Made by a program: the position numbers and the translations under genes
In this document: positions 43,044 to 52,274 of the stretch, piece after piece
How positions within the stretch are numbered: the first letter of the stretch is position 1
How the letters are laid out: every line of letters starts with the position of its first letter
Notes under the pieces: generated by a model
Told to the model about the DNA's origin: nothing
The model's database searches: none
The model's input: the letters and a program-made list of their open reading frames with translations, nothing else
Assembly: GCA_016703525.1 (NCBI GenBank)
Contig: JADJBW010000011.1
Location: 1 to 64,000 of the forward strand
Length of the DNA: 64,000 nucleotides
Direction of reading: 5' to 3'
Origin: Actinomycetota bacterium
GTDB taxonomy: Bacteria; Actinomycetota; Acidimicrobiia; Acidimicrobiales; Microtrichaceae

Positions 43044-45313
43044 TCAGGCCGTCGGCGCCGACTCGTTGTGGTACTCCACGTACGGTCGGCACGGTTGACC
43101 GCGCAACACGCAGTCTGGTTCGGCCGCGACGTATCCGCTCGCGTCGGGCACCACGGGCAACACGAACGCTGTCGGATGGGCGGCGTCGTTGCCGATGTCG
43201 ATGACCGGAGGGGCCTCGAACCGGTCGAGGATCCAGGCCCAGCGCGGCTTGTCGCCACCCGGCGTGTGCACACTCACCCGGATGCGACTCCCGGCGCGGA
43301 ACACATGCGCCACATTCAGCATGGGAACCCGAGCCTGGGTCCAGGTGTCAACGGGCAGCGGCTCGGAGTCCTCCTCTCGCCCGCTGTGATCGGGGTTGAG
43401 GGCCGTGGCATCCGGCCCTTCCTTGCGGATTCGCGCCCGGAGGAGTCCCGACTGCACGTACTCCTCGCGGCCGTCGGAGCGAACCTCGGACAGCGTCACC
43501 GACAGATCGGCGTTCGGCTGGCTCGATCGGATCCACAGGTCGGCCGAACCCGGCCCGGCGATCACGACATCCTGTGCGAGCGGTTCGGTCACGTAGACGG
43601 CCGACCTTCCGGCTTCCTCGGGCTTCCATTGCCAATCGGGAAGCGCCCAGAACGCCTGACCGCCCAGATCTCCCGGCAGCGTCTGCTGCGAACCCTGGTT
43701 GACGTCGGTGGTCCAGCGTGCCGCGGGCGCGGCCGAGGTCGGCTTGGTCGCGGCGAGGACCCCATCGGTCGCAGCGAACCATGAGGTCGGCTCCACCGTC
43801 TTGGGTGGCCAGCTCGTGAATCGGCTGACACCGGTCGACTCGGGTGCGCCCGGGTTCTGCGAACGCCCGCCGCGATCCCACAGGATCGTCACCGGATCTT
43901 CGGCCTCGAACGCGGCTTTGGCTGCGGCGAAGGGTTGGTCGAGCCAGCGCTCCTCGGGGAACTCGAGGCGCGTGTTGAATGCCTCGCCGATGAGCTCGGG
44001 GCCGAACTGCCGAAGGAACCCGGGGATCGGGGTGCGCTCGCCTGCGACGTAGAAGTCGATGGACCGGAGCGTTCGTGAGCGCGTCGAACAGGTTCGCGAA
44101 GCTCGGACCAATCTGTTCGTCCTGCCAGGCGCCGAAGAGCATCGTGGGCACCTTGATCTTGGAGGCGAACGCGATGGGGAGAGCGGCGTGGCGACCTCGT
44201 CGGTGTAGTACGGGTTGCGCATGGCCTTGTCGACCTGGTCGACGTTCTGGCCGCGCAACGCCTGGTTCGGGCCGCAGATGGTGTCGCCGCCGTCGATCAC
44301 GGTCTGCTCCCAGCCCTGCCCCTTGGGTCGTGCCTTGTTCAGCACCTCCTGAGCCCACTTGAGCGCGAAGCCCGTGTTGAAGATGCCGCCCGGCGCGACC
44401 ACGCCTCGAGCGGTGTCGTCGAACGTCGACATGGGCGTGATCGCCGCAAGATGGGGGGCTGGGTCGACGCCACGAAGAGTTGGGCGATGCCCGGATAGCT
44501 CAGCCCGACCATGCCGACCTTGCCGCCCTTGACCCAGGGCTGCGCCGCGACGGTTTCGATCACGTCGTAGCCGTCGAGGTTCTGAAGCGGTTCGAAGTAG
44601 TCGTAGGCGCCGCCGGAGCACCCGGTGCCGCGGATGTTGACCGCAACCACTGCATACTCAGCCGCCGCTGCGATCAGGGAGGCGGGCTGCGCCGGCTTGT
44701 GGCACACGATCTTGAGCGTCGTGCAGACCGAGTCCGGGTCGGCCCCCAGCTTTCCGACTTCCTTGCGCAGGTCTTGCGTCGGGTTGGCGGGGTCGTAGCC
44801 CGAGTACTCGACGACGGTGGGGAAGGGGCCGTCGCCGGGTGGTAGGTACACCGTCGCCGCGAGCGTGGTGCCGTCGCGGGTCGTGATGTACTGGTATCCC
44901 TCTTCGAGCTGCTGCTCCGAGTAGAACTCGGGGTCCGGGGTCGACCCATCGACCGACCACACCTCGACGGCGTCGGTCGCCGCTCGTGTCGACTCGTCGG
45001 CCACGCGGTAGCCCTTGCCCGGCTTCACGTCGCGGAAGATCAGGCTGCCGGCCTTGTCGGCGATGCCGTGCTGCAGGATCGTGTCGTCGCTGTCGACCAG
45101 CACCAGCTTGGTGCGTGCGGCGGCGCCGGTGATCGATACCTGCTCGACCGACCCGCGGATCGCAAACGTCGCGTCGCCGCTCAGGCGGATCGTCTGGTCG
45201 TCGGCGCCCGCCTTTGCCGTGGTCGTCTCGTCGGTCGTGTCGCTGCAGCCGGCGAGGGTCGCCAACGCAACGAGTGCCGCAACCGGTCGAACCCACCGTG
45301 CGCGCCTAGCCAT
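43044..45313 (-). CDS. CocE/NonD-type lipoprotein hydrolase, three frameshifts
   Basis: X-Pro dipeptidyl-peptidase (S15)-like serine hydrolase. It starts at ATG 45313 with a lipoprotein signal (ALVALATLAGC, Cys about 23). The catalytic core has YITTRDGTTLAATVYLPPG, VVAVNIRGTGCSGG and the nucleophile elbow GLSYPGIAQ (about residue 271). The C-terminal jelly-roll (DVVIAGPGSADLWI, YVQSGLLRARIRK, FRAGSRIRVSVHTPGG) is typical of CocE. Reading must shift near 44455, 44185 and 44070; all segments are good homologous sequence. Roughly 755 residues, cell-surface anchored. Substrate unknown. Confidence 0.8.
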
Positions 45314-45481
45314 CGTTGTGCTCCTTCGTACCGGCCCACCCGTCCGGAACGGGCGCGACGGTACCCGAATTTCCGAGCGGTCCGGTCGGGATGCGGCGTG
45401 GGTAGGCGAGATCGAGATTCTTACGCGCTTCTCACAGGACGTTCGCGTGCGGCGCGAACACCGTCGGTAGCGTCCCCACTC

Positions 45482-46185
45482 ATGACTCCCCCCGAACTAC
45501 CGATCTACGCCGCGGCCTCGCGGCGACGGTTCTTGTCCAACGCCGCCGTCTTCGGTGCGGTGCTCGCTGCGCCGGGCATGCTCGCCGGATGTGGCACCGA
45601 CGACGCGACGGCGTTGAGCGGCGGCACGACCACCGCGGCATCATCCACCACGACCGCAGCGGCGGCGGAGGCCACCACGACGACAGCGGCCGCCTCGTCG
45701 AGCACGGCCGCCTCGTCGAGCACGGCGGCGACGCGATTCCGGCGTCGGCGAAGGTCGACGTGGCGTTCACGTATGCGCCGGCCGCCGGCGGGTTCGGCCC
45801 TGCCCACAGCCCGTTCGTGGCCGTATGGGTGGAAGACTCGGACGGCAACTTCGTGAACACGGTGAGCGTTTGGTACAACCCGCCGAAGGGCGAACGCTGG
45901 ATCAACCACCTGGAGAGCTGGTTCTCGGCCGCCGACGGCACCGATGTCGACGCGGTGACCGGCGCGACGCGGCCCGCCGGCACCTATTCGGTCACCTGGG
46001 ACGGGACCGACACCGAGGGCAATCGTGTGCCGTCGGGGGACTACGTCGTCTACGTAGAGGCGGCTCGGGAGCACGGCCCGCACAGCCTGAGCAGCGGCAA
46101 CATCGAGCTCGGATCGGCGAAGACGTCGGTTTCGTTCGCGGACTCCGAGGAACTCTCGGCCGTCGCGGCGAACTACACGGTCTGA
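45482..46185 (+). CDS. DUF2271 protein with Tat signal, frameshift near 45728
   Basis: The N terminus has a twin-arginine signal (SRRRFLSNAAVFGAVLAAPG) followed by a lipobox-like LAGC and a Thr/Ala linker. After a one-base loss near 45728 the frame continues with ASAKVDVAFTYA, FVAVWVEDSDGNFVNTVSVW and WDGTDTEGNRVPSGDYVVYV, the DUF2271 fold. In other bacteria DUF2271 genes neighbour PepSY proteins and ApbE, as here. ATG 45482. Exported; probably part of a flavin-based redox system. Confidence 0.75.
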
Positions 46186-46805
46186 TGGCCGTCGTCGACG
46201 ACACGGCGCCGCAGCGATCGCGATCGCGCGTCGTCGCCTGGCGCAAGTGGGCGCGCATCGTGCACGCGTACTCCAGCATGGTCGCGCTGGTGCTCGTCCT
46301 CTTCTTCGGACTCACGGGCATCACCCTCAACCATCCGCAGTGGACCTTCGGCGACGAGGCCGACACGACCACGTCGAGCGGCACGTTCGCGTTCGACGTC
46401 GACAGCAGCGGCAGCGTCGACTTCCTGGCGATCTCCGAGTTCATCCGCTCGAAGTACGGCGTGACCGCGCCGGTGTCCGACCACCTCGTCAGCGGTGACA
46501 AGGGCACGCTCTCGTACCGGAACCCCGGCTACTCGGCCGACGTTTCCTTCTCCGTGTCGAAGGGCACCTACGACCTCACGGTCGACCAGCAGGGCTGGGT
46601 GGCGGTGCTCAACGACCTGCACAAGGGCCGCGACGCCGGCAGCGCCTGGAAGTGGACGATCGATGTCGCAGCCGGGGTGCTTGTGCTGATCGCGGCGTCC
46701 GGACTCGTGCTGCAGCTCGTCGTGAAGCTCCGTCGGCGCTCCGCAGTGGTGGTCGCTGCGGTGGGTGCAGTCGTATCGATCGTCCTCGTGGCACTGACCC
46801 TGTGA
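46185..46805 (+). CDS. PepSY-associated membrane protein
   Basis: 206 residues. The first helix (SSMVALVLVLFFGLTGITLN) follows RIVHAY, the conserved His-containing start of PepSY-TM proteins. A PepSY-like extracytoplasmic domain follows, then LNDLHKGRDAGSAWKWTIDV and two more helices. The His in W..IH/LH motifs could bind heme. ATG 46185 overlaps the DUF2271 stop and its stop overlaps ApbE, so the three are one operon. Confidence 0.82.
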   Translation: MAVVDDTAPQRSRSRVVAWRKWARIVHAYSSMVALVLVLFFGLTGITLNHPQWTFGDEADTTTSSGTFAFDVDSSGSVDFLAISEFIRSKYGVTAPVSDHLVSGDKGTLSYRNPGYSADVSFSVSKGTYDLTVDQQGWVAVLNDLHKGRDAGSAWKWTIDVAAGVLVLIAASGLVLQLVVKLRRRSAVVVAAVGAVVSIVLVALTL

Positions 46806-47767
46806 GCGAGGCGGGCGTGCGCCGCCGGTCGCAGTGGGAGCCGGTGATGGGCACGTTCCTGCAGCTCGATCTGACCGCGGATGACGGCGACGCAGCGGCC
46901 CACGCCGAAGCGACCGTGGTCGACGCGGCACGGCAACTCGAACGCTCGCTGTCGCGGTTCTCGGCCGACAGCGACCTCAGCCGCTGGTCGGCGGGCCTCG
47001 CCGTCGCCGGCGAGACGCTGGGGCCGTTGCTCGCTCGAGCGGCGTGGTGGATGGCGTGGAGCGCGGGCGCATTCAACCCGTTCACCGCGGAGCTGACCGA
47101 GCTCTGGAGAATCGCGGAGGCGTCAGGAGCGGAGCCGGATCCCGTCGCGCTGAGCCGGGTGTGCGCCGACCTCGCAGTGCCGCACTTCGAGGCATCGCCG
47201 ACCGCGCCGCTCGTCGACGTGGGCACCGACGTCGCGATCCTGCGCCACGCGGACTGCGGCGCGCTCGACCTGCACTCGATCGCGAAGGGCTGGGCGGTCG
47301 ACCGGTTGGTCGACGCGGCCATGGCGTGCAACGGGGTCAGCCGGGTGATCGTGAACGCCGGCGGGGATCTCCGCCACGACGGCGAGGGGACCATGCGCGT
47401 CGGCATCGAAGACCCGAAGGCGATCGCCGACAACCGGACACCCGCCGACCGAATCGAGGTGTCGCGGCGCGCGGTCGCGACGAGCGGCATCGCTCGGCGC
47501 CAGTTCGTCGTCGGCGATCGCCGGTACTCGCGCCTGATCGACCCGCGCACGGGACGGCCGGTCACCGAGCAGATCGCGGCGACGGTGGTCGCTCCCGATG
47601 CGGCGACAGCGGACGTGTTGGCCACGGTCGCCTCGGTGCTCGGACCAGAGGAGTTCGCCATCAAGTCGGCAGGCCTGGCGGTGCTCGGTATCGAGGCCGA
47701 CTGGCGGCTCATACGCGCCGACGGCTTGGCGGTCGAGTCCGCCGGCTGGCGGGCGCTCGTGCGCTAA
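46802..47767 (+). CDS. apbE: FAD:protein FMN transferase
   Basis: Covalently attaches FMN to Thr/Ser of exported flavoproteins. 321 residues from GTG 46802. ApbE motifs: VMGTFLQLDL, DLHSIAKGWAVDR, VIVNAGGDLR, AVATSGIARRQ, and LIDPRTGRPV. No lipoprotein signal is visible, unlike many ApbE proteins. Its probable FMN acceptor would be the DUF2271 or PepSY partner, which is inferred from the operon. Confidence 0.92.
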   Translation: MSEAGVRRRSQWEPVMGTFLQLDLTADDGDAAAHAEATVVDAARQLERSLSRFSADSDLSRWSAGLAVAGETLGPLLARAAWWMAWSAGAFNPFTAELTELWRIAEASGAEPDPVALSRVCADLAVPHFEASPTAPLVDVGTDVAILRHADCGALDLHSIAKGWAVDRLVDAAMACNGVSRVIVNAGGDLRHDGEGTMRVGIEDPKAIADNRTPADRIEVSRRAVATSGIARRQFVVGDRRYSRLIDPRTGRPVTEQIAATVVAPDAATADVLATVASVLGPEEFAIKSAGLAVLGIEADWRLIRADGLAVESAGWRALVR

Positions 47768-47790
47768 CGGGCCGGCGCTGGGCCTCGGGC

Positions 47791-47817
47791 GCCCGCGGGT
47801 GACATCAACCCGCGGGC
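47791..47817. terminator. Bidirectional terminator apbE / molybdoenzyme
   Basis: Perfect 10-bp inverted repeat GCCCGCGGGT ... ACCCGCGGGC with 7-nt loop between convergent stops at 47767 and 47822. Confidence 0.8.
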
Positions 47818-47821
47818 GGAA

Positions 47822-50023
47822 TCAGTCCGCGGGGGCGACCGCTCGAACCGACACCGGGATGCCGTTGAGGCGTGCGTTCCCCGAGAGCGGGTCGATCACG
47901 TCGTCGGTCGTGAGCACGTTGGAGTTGACCCCGGCGGTCGATGCGGCGGTTCGCTGGCGCGTGCCCGCCACGTCGTGGCCCCACCCGTGCGGCAGGCACA
48001 CGGTGCCGCGGGCGATCGCATCGGTCACTTCGGCTGTCGCGACGAGCGAGCCTGCGGCGCTCTCGACGAGCGCCTCGTCGCCGTCGGCGATGCCGGCGGC
48101 GCAAGCATCCTCGGGGTTGATCTCCAGGGTGCATCGGCTGCGGCCGGAGACGAGCCGCTCGATGTTGTGCATCCACGAGTTGTTCGACCGCTCGTGGCGC
48201 CGCCCGACCAAGACCAGCCCGCCGGCCGGCGGCGTCGCGAGCGCGGCCACCAGGCGCTCGGCTTCGCGCATGATCGGCGGCGCGGCGAGCTCGACGGTGC
48301 CGCTTGGCGTGCGAAGCATGGCGGGCAGTCTCGGGACGAGCGCGCCCAGATCGATCCCGTGGGGGTGCGCACGAAGGTCGTCGAGTGTCAGGCCGGCCCA
48401 GCCGCGGCGAAGCATCAGGTCGAGGATCGCCTCCACGGGCGGTTGGTTCGTCGCTGCGGCGGTCTCGTGGTCGACGTCGAACCCGCCCTCGGTCGCGAGG
48501 GCCGAGACCATCAGACCCGTGACGATCCCCCGGTCGGCGTCGGGCACGAGCCCCGACGCGATCAGCGCCAGTGTGGCGAAGATCTCGAAGTCGCCGAGCC
48601 CGGGCTCGTCGGGGTGGTCGGCCGGGCGGATCGCGGGGCTGTAGTTGACGACATTGCGGACAGAGAGCCCCATGAACGCCAGGTCGCAGTGCGCCTTCGC
48701 CAGCGGCGAGGGGCTGGGCAGGATCACATCGGCGTGGCGGGTCGTCTCGTTGAGGTAGATGTCGATCGACACCATGAACTCGAGCGACGCCAAGGCCCGG
48801 TCGAGTCGCTCGGAGTTCGGGGCCGATCGCACCGGGTTGCCGGCGTGGGTGATGAGCGCGCGCACCCGACCGGGACCCGGCGTCTCGATCTCGTCGGCCA
48901 GCGTGGCCACGGGGAACTCGCCACGCACCTCGGGCACGCCGCGGACGCGGCTCGCCCAACGCCCGGCCGTCCAACCCCGCCCGCCCGGCTCCCGGGCCTC
49001 GTCGGAGGGTGCGATGGCGGGCGTGGGAAACATCGCGCCGCCCGGTCGATCGAGGTTGCCGGTGATCACGTTGATCACGTCGGCCAGCCACGAGGCCAGC
49101 GTTCCCCACTCGGTGGTGTGGGTGCCGATCCGGCCGTAGACGGCGGCCGTTGGCGCGGCGCGCAGCGCGACGGCGATTCGCCTCGTCGTCGCCGCGTCGA
49201 TGCCGCAGCGTTCGGCCACCGACGCTGCGTCGAGCGGACCTAACGCATCGAGCACCTCGTCGAGCCCGCTCACGTGCGGCGCGAGCGCACCGAGGTTGCA
49301 CCCGGGCCCGCGTGCGATCTCGGTGACGATCGCACCGAGCCACCACGCGTCGGTGCCCGGGCGGATCGTCACGTGTTCGTCGGCGGCGTGCACCGTGCGC
49401 GTGCGGCGGGGGTCGACCACGACGACCCGCCCGCCGCGAGCACGAATCGCCGCGACGCGACCCATGAAGTCGGGTGCGGTGCACAGGCTCCCGTTGGACT
49501 CGGCCGGATTCGCGCCCAGCATCAGGAGGTAGTCGGTGCGGTCGAGGTCGGGCACGGGGATCGAGTCGGGCCGCCCGAACATGGCGCCCGACGAGACGTG
49601 CCTCGGCATCTGATCGACGGTCGAGGCCGAATAGAGGTTGCGAGTTCCGAGCGCCCGGAGGAACGGCTTGGTTCCCAGCATCGCTCCCAGGTTGTGCACC
49701 GTCGGATTGCCGAGATACACCGCGACGGCGTTGCGATCGCCCGCATCCCAGACGCGGCCGAGCCCCTCGGCGACCGCAGCGAACGCCTCGTCCCACGTGG
49801 CTTCGACGAACTCGCCGTCGCGCTTGATCAGCGGCGATCGGAGGCGGTCGGGGTCGTCCGCGAGCTTGTGGAGCAGCGAGCCCTTCGGGCAGATGTACCC
49901 CTTCGAGAACACGTCGTTGCGGTCGCCACGCACGCGCACCACGGTGCCGTCGCGCATGGTCAGCTCCAGCCCGCACGTCGCCTCGCACAGCGGGCAGGTC
50001 CGGTAGTGCACCTCGTCGGTCAT
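47822..50023 (-). CDS. Molybdopterin-dependent oxidoreductase (DMSO reductase family)
   Basis: 733 residues from ATG 50023. The N-terminal [4Fe-4S] motif is CPLCEATCGLEL...CPKG. Mo-bis-MGD domains show GRPDSIPVPDLDRTDYLLML, GANPAESNG, VVVDPRRTRT and the C-terminal MopB-binding NNSWMHNIERL, LEINPEDA, LPHGWGHD. No Tat signal, so cytoplasmic. Formate dehydrogenase-like or acetylene hydratase-like proteins share this plan; partner subunits are absent. Shares ATGA with the upstream acyl-CoA dehydrogenase, suggesting a joint catabolic role. Confidence 0.88.
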   Translation of the reverse strand: MTDEVHYRTCPLCEATCGLELTMRDGTVVRVRGDRNDVFSKGYICPKGSLLHKLADDPDRLRSPLIKRDGEFVEATWDEAFAAVAEGLGRVWDAGDRNAVAVYLGNPTVHNLGAMLGTKPFLRALGTRNLYSASTVDQMPRHVSSGAMFGRPDSIPVPDLDRTDYLLMLGANPAESNGSLCTAPDFMGRVAAIRARGGRVVVVDPRRTRTVHAADEHVTIRPGTDAWWLGAIVTEIARGPGCNLGALAPHVSGLDEVLDALGPLDAASVAERCGIDAATTRRIAVALRAAPTAAVYGRIGTHTTEWGTLASWLADVINVITGNLDRPGGAMFPTPAIAPSDEAREPGGRGWTAGRWASRVRGVPEVRGEFPVATLADEIETPGPGRVRALITHAGNPVRSAPNSERLDRALASLEFMVSIDIYLNETTRHADVILPSPSPLAKAHCDLAFMGLSVRNVVNYSPAIRPADHPDEPGLGDFEIFATLALIASGLVPDADRGIVTGLMVSALATEGGFDVDHETAAATNQPPVEAILDLMLRRGWAGLTLDDLRAHPHGIDLGALVPRLPAMLRTPSGTVELAAPPIMREAERLVAALATPPAGGLVLVGRRHERSNNSWMHNIERLVSGRSRCTLEINPEDACAAGIADGDEALVESAAGSLVATAEVTDAIARGTVCLPHGWGHDVAGTRQRTAASTAGVNSNVLTTDDVIDPLSGNARLNGIPVSVRAVAPAD

Positions 50024-51165
50024 CGCTGCCCCCCGGCAGGTTCTCGCGGCAGCCCGAGCAGCCGCTCTCCGCAGATGTTGCGGAGGATCTCGGTGGTCCC
50101 ACCCATGATCGTGTACCCGGGTGCATAACAGATGTTGCGCGCCGCCCGGCCCCACAGCATCGCCGCCGGCCCTGCGACCGCAACGCAGAACGCGGCGACG
50201 CGCTGCTCGAACTCGGTGCACCACGTCTTCGTGACTGCCGAGTACCCCTTCGGCGCCTGGCCGAGCACCTCGCGCAGCACCATCAGCCGACCGATGCGAT
50301 AGCCGGCTTCGAGCGAAGCGAACTCCTGGCGCAGGTGCGGCAGTACGGGTGGCCCGTGCGGCGGGTCGCGCAGCGTGGCGACCGCATCGAGGTAGAGCCG
50401 GCGGTTCGACACCAGCCGGTCGATGCCGCCGCGCTCGTGCTCCATCTGCCGCATGATCTGGCGGAAGGCCCCGTGCAACCGGCCGACGCGTCGCGACTCG
50501 GGCACCGCCACGTTCTCGAAGACCACCTCGCAGAAGTGACGGTCGTCGGTCATGTCGCGGATCGGGCGGACCGTGACCCCGGGTGCGTGCATGTCGACGA
50601 TGAATTCCGACAGGCCGGCGTGCGGGGAAGCATCGGGGTCGGTGCGGGCGATCACATAACACCAGTCGGCCTCGGCCGCTCCCGAGGTCCAGATCTTCGT
50701 GCCCTCGATGCGCCAGCCCTCGCCGTGGCGGGTCGCCCGGGTACGAAGCGACGCGACGTCGCTGCCCGCGTCGGGCTCGCTCATGCCGATGCACCAGGCG
50801 GCCCGGCCGGCCACGATGTCGGGAAGGAACTCGTCGCGCTGCTCGTCGGTGCCGAACTGCAGCAGCGTGGGCCCGATCTGACGGTCGGGAAACCAGCACG
50901 AGGCGAGCGGAGCGCCGTGGGAGATCAGCGCCTCGACCACGGCGAACCGCTCGATCGGCGGCCGCTCGTGACCTCCCCAGCGGCGCGGCCAGCACATGCC
51001 GAGCCATCCCCGGCGGCCGAGCTCCCGAGCGACCTGCGGGTCGACGCCGCGCAGCCAGGAGTCCTCACGAATCGCAAGGCCGGCGGTGACCCGCTGCGCG
51101 AACGACCGGGCGTCTGCGGCGAGTGCGTCGAGTTCGGGGGTCCAGGCGAAGTCGATGGCCGGCAA
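50020..51165 (-). CDS. Acyl-CoA dehydrogenase, cotranscribed with molybdoenzyme
   Basis: 381 residues. GMSEPDAGSDVASLRTRATR, WRIEGTKIWTSGA, ERGGIDRLVSNRRLY and YTIMGGTTEILRNICGERLL are standard FadE-type landmarks; the usual internal catalytic Glu region differs from the enzyme at 41817. Start ATG 51165. The stop overlaps the molybdoenzyme start. Substrate unknown; steroid/fatty acid FadE families are similar. Confidence 0.9.
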   Translation of the reverse strand: MPAIDFAWTPELDALAADARSFAQRVTAGLAIREDSWLRGVDPQVARELGRRGWLGMCWPRRWGGHERPPIERFAVVEALISHGAPLASCWFPDRQIGPTLLQFGTDEQRDEFLPDIVAGRAAWCIGMSEPDAGSDVASLRTRATRHGEGWRIEGTKIWTSGAAEADWCYVIARTDPDASPHAGLSEFIVDMHAPGVTVRPIRDMTDDRHFCEVVFENVAVPESRRVGRLHGAFRQIMRQMEHERGGIDRLVSNRRLYLDAVATLRDPPHGPPVLPHLRQEFASLEAGYRIGRLMVLREVLGQAPKGYSAVTKTWCTEFEQRVAAFCVAVAGPAAMLWGRAARNICYAPGYTIMGGTTEILRNICGERLLGLPREPAGGQR

Positions 51166-51203
51166 CGCTATCGGGCCCGTGCGGTCGCGTTACGGTGCCC
51201 GCC

Positions 51204-52202
51204 ATGCACGCCGTCGTCCTCGATTCCTACGGCGGACCCGAGGTGCTCGGCGTCCGCGACGTTTCCGCTCCCCAGCCGGGTCCCGAGGAGGTGCTGGTCG
51301 ATGTCGTCGCCACCGCGCTCAATCGCGGCGACCTTCTGCAGCGCGAGGGCAAGTATCCGGGGCCGTCGGTGCTGGGCGTCGACGGCGTGGCGTATGAGAT
51401 CCCCGGCATGGAGTTCGCTGGGCGAGTCGCGTCCGTGGGGACCCGGGTGTCGAGCGTGGCACCCGGCGACCAGGTGATGGGCATCGTTGGGGGAGGGTCG
51501 TACGCGTCACAGCTCGTGACTCACGAGCGGCTGCTGCTCCCAGTGCCGGGGGGCGTCCCCCTGGCCGATGCGGCCGCGATCCCCGAGGTGTTCATCACCG
51601 CCTTCGATGCGTTGGTGCTGCAGGGCGGCCTCACCGCCGGGAGGTGGGCGCTCGTGCACGGGGGAGCGTCTGGGGTCGGCACGGCGGCGATCCAGCTGGT
51701 CCGCGCCGTCGGCGCGTCGAGCATCGTGACCACCTCGACGGCGAAGGTCGAACGGTGCGGCCGCCTCGGCGCCGACGTGGTGGTCGACTACACGACCGAG
51801 GACTTCGTCGCCGTCTCGAAGGGGGCAACGGCGGGGCGCGGTGTGGACGTGGTGCTCGACATGGTCGGAGGCTCGTACCTGCCTCGCAACGTGAGCGCTG
51901 CGGCCGCCCAGGGTCGCATCGTGCAGATCGGCGTGATGGGCGGTGGGCCGGCTGAGGTCAACCTCGGCGTGGTGCTCATGAAGCGGCTCCAGATCATCGG
52001 CACGACGCTGCGCAACCGGCCGGTCGAAGAGAAGATCGCGGTGTGCCGTCGGTTCGCGACCGAGGTGCTTCCGCGGTTCGAGCGCGGCGAACTCGCACCG
52101 GTGATCGACCGGCGTTTCCCGCTGGCGGAGATCGCCGCTGCGCACGCGTACCTGGCGCAGAACACCAGCGTCGGCAAGGTGTTGATCGACGTGCAGGGCT
52201 GA
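51204..52202 (+). CDS. NAD(P)H:quinone oxidoreductase (PIG3/QOR type MDR)
   Basis: 332 residues of the zinc-independent medium-chain dehydrogenase family. ALNRGDLLQREGKYPGP, PGMEFAGRVASVG, the nucleotide-binding loop VHGGASGVGTAAIQL (about residue 152), VLDMVGGSYLP and the GTTLRNRPVEEK motif are typical of the PIG3/TIGR02824 group. Reduces quinones or enones with NADPH. Divergent from the acyl-CoA dehydrogenase by 38 bases. Confidence 0.9.
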   Translation: MHAVVLDSYGGPEVLGVRDVSAPQPGPEEVLVDVVATALNRGDLLQREGKYPGPSVLGVDGVAYEIPGMEFAGRVASVGTRVSSVAPGDQVMGIVGGGSYASQLVTHERLLLPVPGGVPLADAAAIPEVFITAFDALVLQGGLTAGRWALVHGGASGVGTAAIQLVRAVGASSIVTTSTAKVERCGRLGADVVVDYTTEDFVAVSKGATAGRGVDVVLDMVGGSYLPRNVSAAAAQGRIVQIGVMGGGPAEVNLGVVLMKRLQIIGTTLRNRPVEEKIAVCRRFATEVLPRFERGELAPVIDRRFPLAEIAAAHAYLAQNTSVGKVLIDVQG

Positions 52203-52218
52203 TCGGCAAGGCGCTGAC

Positions 52219-52258
52219 CCTGCCCGCGCTTGTCCCGCCCGCGCCGGACGCGGGCAGG
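52219..52258. terminator. Bidirectional terminator qor / gltA
   Basis: Inverted repeat CCTGCCCGCG ... CGCGGGCAGG (arms 52219-52228, 52249-52258) between convergent genes. Confidence 0.65.
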
Positions 52259-52274
52259 ACGAGCGAGCGGTCGC

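Noticed and set aside
47822..51007. 1061-codon open frame starting at 51007
   Set aside because: The extra upstream part is out of frame within the acyl-CoA dehydrogenase; the molybdoenzyme starts at ATG 50023 with the Cys motif.
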